From: Larix sibirica
Taxonomy: Eukaryota > Streptophyta > Pinopsida > Pinales > Pinaceae
Reading direction: 5' to 3'
DNA: 10,815 nucleotides
Assembly: GCA_004151065.3 (NCBI GenBank)
Contig: NWUY0300011655.1
Coordinates: 54,712-65,526, forward strand
Part shown: positions 8,082 through 10,815 of the stretch, one piece after another
How positions within the stretch are numbered: the first letter of the stretch is position 1
Layout: every line of letters begins with the position of its first letter
Notes under the pieces: model-generated
What the model saw: the letters and a program-made list of their open reading frames with translations, nothing else
Databases searched by the model: none
Told to the model about the DNA's origin: nothing
Program-made: the position numbers and the translations under genes

Positions 8082-8255
8082 CCCCTTGATCCTCACCCCC
8101 TCCCCCATCATGACCCTCCCATCGACCTCATTCATTCTCCATATCCCTCCTATATCCTCCCACTCCTTTCAAACGTCCCCTCCACTGAATCAACAGCTAT
8201 CCCTGGCAGCGACCACCTGGCTCTCATGCGGGAGATTAATGTGGACGACCTCTAA
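8082..8255 (+). other. In-frame continuation of the RNase H frame, possible ORF2 tail
   Basis: In the same frame as the RNase H domain, and after stops at 8064 and 8079, 57 codons stay open and end at TAA 8253-8255. They include DPPIDLIHSPYPSYILPLL and GSDHLALMREINVDDL. Both intervening stops are TAA following proline codons and could derive from CAA by C-to-T change. That would make this an ORF2 C-terminal tail. It may equally be untranslated spacer; the C/T-rich composition here lengthens chance frames. Confidence 0.35.
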
Positions 8256-8387
8256 GGTGGTGGTTGTCTATATCATGCAGGGTGGAGAAGCTTATAGCTC
8301 CATGCGAACCCTTCTGCATTTGTTTTCCCGATTTCTCTGTGCCTTTCTCTTCAGTTAGTCTCCGGAAGTCTGTTTTCCTCACCAGCT

Positions 8388-9179
8388 ATGGAGGATTGCA
8401 ACCAGTTCCCACCTGCTCAGTACTATCGAAAATGCAAGAAAAATTCTCAGGGGCAGCCTGGGGGACCTTGCAATGGAGGTTCGAAGCACTATCTCTCTGA
8501 CCTCTTCTATGGCACCGGCGGCAATGACCCCCCTAGGGTTGGAGTTACTAAAATGGCTTGCTTCAACCAGCCTAAGATGGATGAGTATGAAAGCGGAAGA
8601 AGATGGGTGCCCCTAGAAGCTGCTCATGGACAGGGCAACAGGAGCCTGTTGCAGTTCCCTGGTTGTGGTTTTGCCTCTGGAAAGACCCCGAACTCTGGCC
8701 TACACTCGACCCCTTATGATTTCAGTCATGCTGTAACTCTGCAACTGTTTCATGGTAGTCCTGGTGAATTAGGTAGTAAGAACTGGAAGCATGTTAATGG
8801 CGACATTAGGGGTCTAGTTAGTTTGGATTCTCCTCAAGGGCAGGAAATTCCTTCCCTTGAAATTCATTCTCATCTTCAGGATCTGGATGCACAAGTGCAT
8901 TGGCTCAGGGGAGATCTCCTGGACATGAAGAAAGCTATCTCTCACTTGGCCACCTTTGTTCAAATCTCCAACTCAGAAGTTCGCTCAAGAACGAGTAAGA
9001 CGAAAGATTGTTTTGATAAATTGATGAGCAAATACGATACATTCTATAGCCGTCTTCGAATTGTAGAAGCAAAAGTGGATTGTGTTAGGACCAACAGTGG
9101 AAATAGTCCCTCAGTCATCCTAAATATAGACAATGGAAATGCAGGCACAACTACTGGCAACAAGGACAAAATTTCTTGA
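8388..9179 (+). CDS. Intact 263-aa ORF of unknown family, C-terminal coiled coil, within LINE insertion
   Basis: The ATG at 8388 (context CAGCTATGG, with G at +4) opens 263 codons to TGA 9177-9179. The frame is open upstream to 8298, so the start is the first Met rather than proven. I do not recognise the family. Residues 1-160 are rich in Gly, Pro, Ser and His with a basic patch (YYRKCKKN, 12-19), and show no zinc knuckle or catalytic motif. The C-terminal part is helical-looking. Hydrophobic a/d positions run L163, L166, V170, L173, L177, M180, I184, L187, V191, then F209, L212, Y216, F219, L223, V226, V230, V233. The last 25 residues are Asn/Gly/Thr-rich and probably disordered. No signal peptide or membrane segment starts at this Met. 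A coiled coil invites comparison with LINE ORF1 oligomerisation domains, but this is only an analogy. It lies 321 bp after the RNase H stop, inside the same insertion. Confidence 0.6.
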   Translation: MEDCNQFPPAQYYRKCKKNSQGQPGGPCNGGSKHYLSDLFYGTGGNDPPRVGVTKMACFNQPKMDEYESGRRWVPLEAAHGQGNRSLLQFPGCGFASGKTPNSGLHSTPYDFSHAVTLQLFHGSPGELGSKNWKHVNGDIRGLVSLDSPQGQEIPSLEIHSHLQDLDAQVHWLRGDLLDMKKAISHLATFVQISNSEVRSRTSKTKDCFDKLMSKYDTFYSRLRIVEAKVDCVRTNSGNSPSVILNIDNGNAGTTTGNKDKIS

Positions 9180-9482
9180 AACCACCATGAAAACTAGCGC
9201 TCTAGGTCTGAGCTGTTCCTTTTTTGGTTTGGCGTTTTCAATACTCGTTATGTGTTCTATTTCTGTTGCAAACTATTAGGGCATTTCATCAATATTTATA
9301 GTTGTAATAGTTCTGCAAGTTTTTCCAATTGTAATAGGCATAAGGCCGATTTTGAACTACAGAGGCTGGCAATTGATGAGACTATCTCGGCAGCTCTGGT
9401 ATTTTGGGAATAGCCTCCCCTTATCTCTGTAATCTGCTCCACCTTTTTAATATAAAGCTTTCATCTGTTTGTGTAAAAAAAA
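9180..9482 (+). other. LINE 3' UTR and poly(A) tail
   Basis: No further coding is seen after the 263-codon frame. The end is CCTTTTTAATATAAAGC (from 9442), a T-rich/AATATAAA context common near plant LINE 3' ends. About 20 bp later comes the A tail at 9475-9482. This supports genuine polyadenylation or an element-encoded 3' end just upstream of the integration point. Confidence 0.7.
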
Positions 9483-9498
9483 AGAGTTATATGAAATA
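9483..9498 (+). repeat. Target-site duplication, right copy
   Basis: AGAGTTATATGAAATA is identical to 7641-7656 and immediately follows the poly(A). It closes the LINE insertion. Confidence 0.95.
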
Positions 9499-9925
9499 GA
9501 CAAGAACATAGGAATGAAGACATGATCACCTTTTTCGCTAGGTTGAAAAAGTTAAAATGTCATAATATTTGATTCAATTTGTAATGTCCAACATTTTCAG
9601 TAACACATTGAAATGAATATTTTATATAATCATGCAAATAAGTTATTAGTTAAAAAAAATTGAAGTTATGTCATATTATTTGAAATCAATATTATAAAGA
9701 GGAATTTTTTTTGATGATTATAAATTTATAACATTTAATAATTTCTGGTTATTATTTTCTATATGAAATTTTAAACCATTTTTCTCTTTAATATGAAAAT
9801 AATAATTCATTTTAGCATTTATTCATTTTAACTTATCAACATAGAAGTGTTAACAAGATATTAACTCTTTGAATATAAATATAACCCTTTTCTTCAAATT
9901 TAATTTTTGTTGAGGACTAATAAAG
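9499..9925. other. AT-rich stretch, nothing recognised
   Basis: Frames are short and A/T-biased on both strands. This is the right-hand continuation of the pre-insertion target DNA. A brief frame near 9525-9555 reads ITFFARLKKLK, which is too short to assign. Confidence 0.55.
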
Positions 9926-10028
9926 CAAACAACTTAGAGAGGGAGTCTCAAAAAGTGAAATCAACTCACATGTGAACAGATCAAACAACTTAGAAAGGGA
10001 GTCTCAAAAATTGAAATCAACTTACATG
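9926..10028. repeat. Direct repeat pair A, 47 bp at 56-bp spacing
   Basis: Both units open with CAAACAACTTAGARAGGGAG. Copies start at 9926 and 9982 and run to a shared ACATG, with three mismatches over 47 bp. Confidence 0.9.
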
Positions 10029-10040
10029 GTGCACACTCAC

Positions 10041-10130
10041 AAGTAGGTTGATGCACTAGGCCTTTCCATTTCATCTATAACATGATGTACTTTGATAAGT
10101 AGGTTGATGCACTAGGCCTTTCAATTTGAT
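10041..10130. repeat. Direct repeat pair B, 34 bp at 56-bp spacing
   Basis: Both units open with AAGTAGGTTGATGCACTAGG. Copies start at 10041 and 10097, with two mismatches over 34 bp. The unit sequence is unrelated to pair A although the spacing is the same. Confidence 0.9.
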
Positions 10131-10815
10131 TTAGAATAGAGAGAAGATATATATAATAGAGAATTTGTGGAGATTAATACTATTTTTTTCATATCTTACC
10201 TTGGGAAATTCCAATGTGGCAACAAATATTTTAAGATTTAATATTTTTATCACATTGGTTTCATAATTATTAAGCATTGTATATAAATAAATTGTAACTT
10301 CAAATATTTGAAAGTTATGTTCGTGGTTTCATAATTACATCATAAGATATTTTCAATTTGGTGAATGCTTTTTTTTGGATTATTATTCATTCTCATCCAT
10401 TCAATAGAGTTAGATGACCATATGGACCATTATGTTCATTGATCATTTTGCACATCTTTTTATGTCAAGATCTCTTTCAATGATGATATCGGTATGCACC
10501 TACTCACTTATGTGGCTTCAATGGATTTTTTTTGCACCTTGTCACTAAAGATCTATAAAATATCTTTCTTCTTGGATTGATGACATTATAGAGGTGTTTC
10601 CTCTTTTTTGCTACATTGAATTCTCTTTGCATAGTCTACCTAAAATGTTCAATATGTATGGGTGTTCTTGTAATGTACTCCAACCGAAATTTGGGCACAC
10701 TAACTCAAAAAATCTGATGTACTGCTAATTTTCTGTTGATACATCTCTGATAAATATATAGAAATCTTATGGTCAACTTAAAGGATGCCAAAATGGCACA
10801 CTAGCTCCAAAGGTT
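10131..10815. other. Non-coding stretch, nothing recognised
   Basis: This is AT-rich sequence without a supportable ORF, repeat or RNA gene. From about 10440 to the end the composition is less A/T-biased. The text there could be part of a dispersed repeat, but no family motif was recognised on either strand. Confidence 0.5.

Larger units (their letters stand above)
7657..9482 (+). mobile_element. 5'-truncated LINE-type retrotransposon insertion with extra 3' ORF
   Basis: The 1826-bp insertion is bounded by a perfect 16-bp direct repeat and ends in a run of eight A (9475-9482, with a ninth A shared with the duplication). An AATATAAAG motif lies about 20 bp before that tail. These are the marks of target-primed reverse transcription. 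Its 5' end lies inside an RNase H domain, a common 5' truncation. RNase H of this RVT_3 (archaeal-like) type is known at the C-terminus of ORF2 in some plant L1 elements. The insert is visibly richer in G+C than both flanks. Its reading frames are far better preserved than the LTR elements in the window, so it is a younger arrival. Unusually, a 263-codon ORF of unknown family follows the RNase H frame. Reverse transcriptase and endonuclease are absent, so the copy is not autonomous. Confidence 0.85.

Noticed and set aside
8014-8500. Frames overlapping the RNase H end and the start of the 263-codon ORF
   Set aside because: They are out of frame with both supported ORFs and reflect C/T-rich composition.
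4991-10338. Identical ATAATTAC at 4993-5000 and 10331-10338 as a possible target-site duplication of a very large insertion
   Set aside because: An 8-bp AT-rich match is expected by chance, the inner ends do not show TG...CA, and no gag homology resumes after 10338.
1-10815. CRISPR array, tRNA, rRNA or bacterial operon signals
   Set aside because: No regularly spaced identical repeats with unique spacers, no cloverleaf or rRNA-like sequence, and the element content is plant-type.

Overview
This window looks like repeat-rich nuclear DNA from a seed plant. No intact host gene, tRNA, rRNA or bacterial-type operon can be supported. Nearly everything recognisable is a transposable element, mostly heavily decayed and nested. 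A large, AT-rich, slowly purged plant genome (for example a gymnosperm) fits, but the sequence does not prove the taxon.

Layout. (1) 1-1036, + strand: end of a Ty3/gypsy pol gene (RNase H, linker, integrase) with many stops and lost catalytic residues. Its last 48 bp repeat a segment found 195 bp earlier. (2) 1037-1621: an LTR-like block bounded by TGTAGCAACC and GGTTGTTACA, joining gypsy on the left to copia on the right. (3) 1622 to about 5000, - strand: a nearly complete but dead Ty1/copia gag-pol in the order gag, protease, integrase, reverse transcriptase, RNase H. Lesions lie in most of its active sites. (4) About 5000-7640: AT-rich DNA with several small tandem duplications (periods about 30, 19, 40 and 53 bp) and one weak coding-like remnant. 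(5) 7657-9482, + strand: a much better preserved 1826-bp LINE-type insertion. It has a perfect 16-bp target-site duplication and a poly(A) tail, and it starts inside an RNase H domain. (6) 9499-10815: AT-rich DNA with two adjacent pairs of repeats that share a 56-bp spacing.

The item most worth attention is the LINE insertion. Downstream of the RNase H domain, where a plant L1-type element normally has only a short 3' UTR, it carries an intact 263-codon frame of unrecognised family. The C-terminal part of that protein shows two regular heptad (coiled-coil) segments. Both ends of the insertion are defined by the duplication and the poly(A), so the RNase H fragment and this extra frame were copied from one RNA. 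The insertion is either a LINE lineage with a 3' accessory ORF, or a chimeric or transduced retrocopy. A genome-wide copy search would decide between these.
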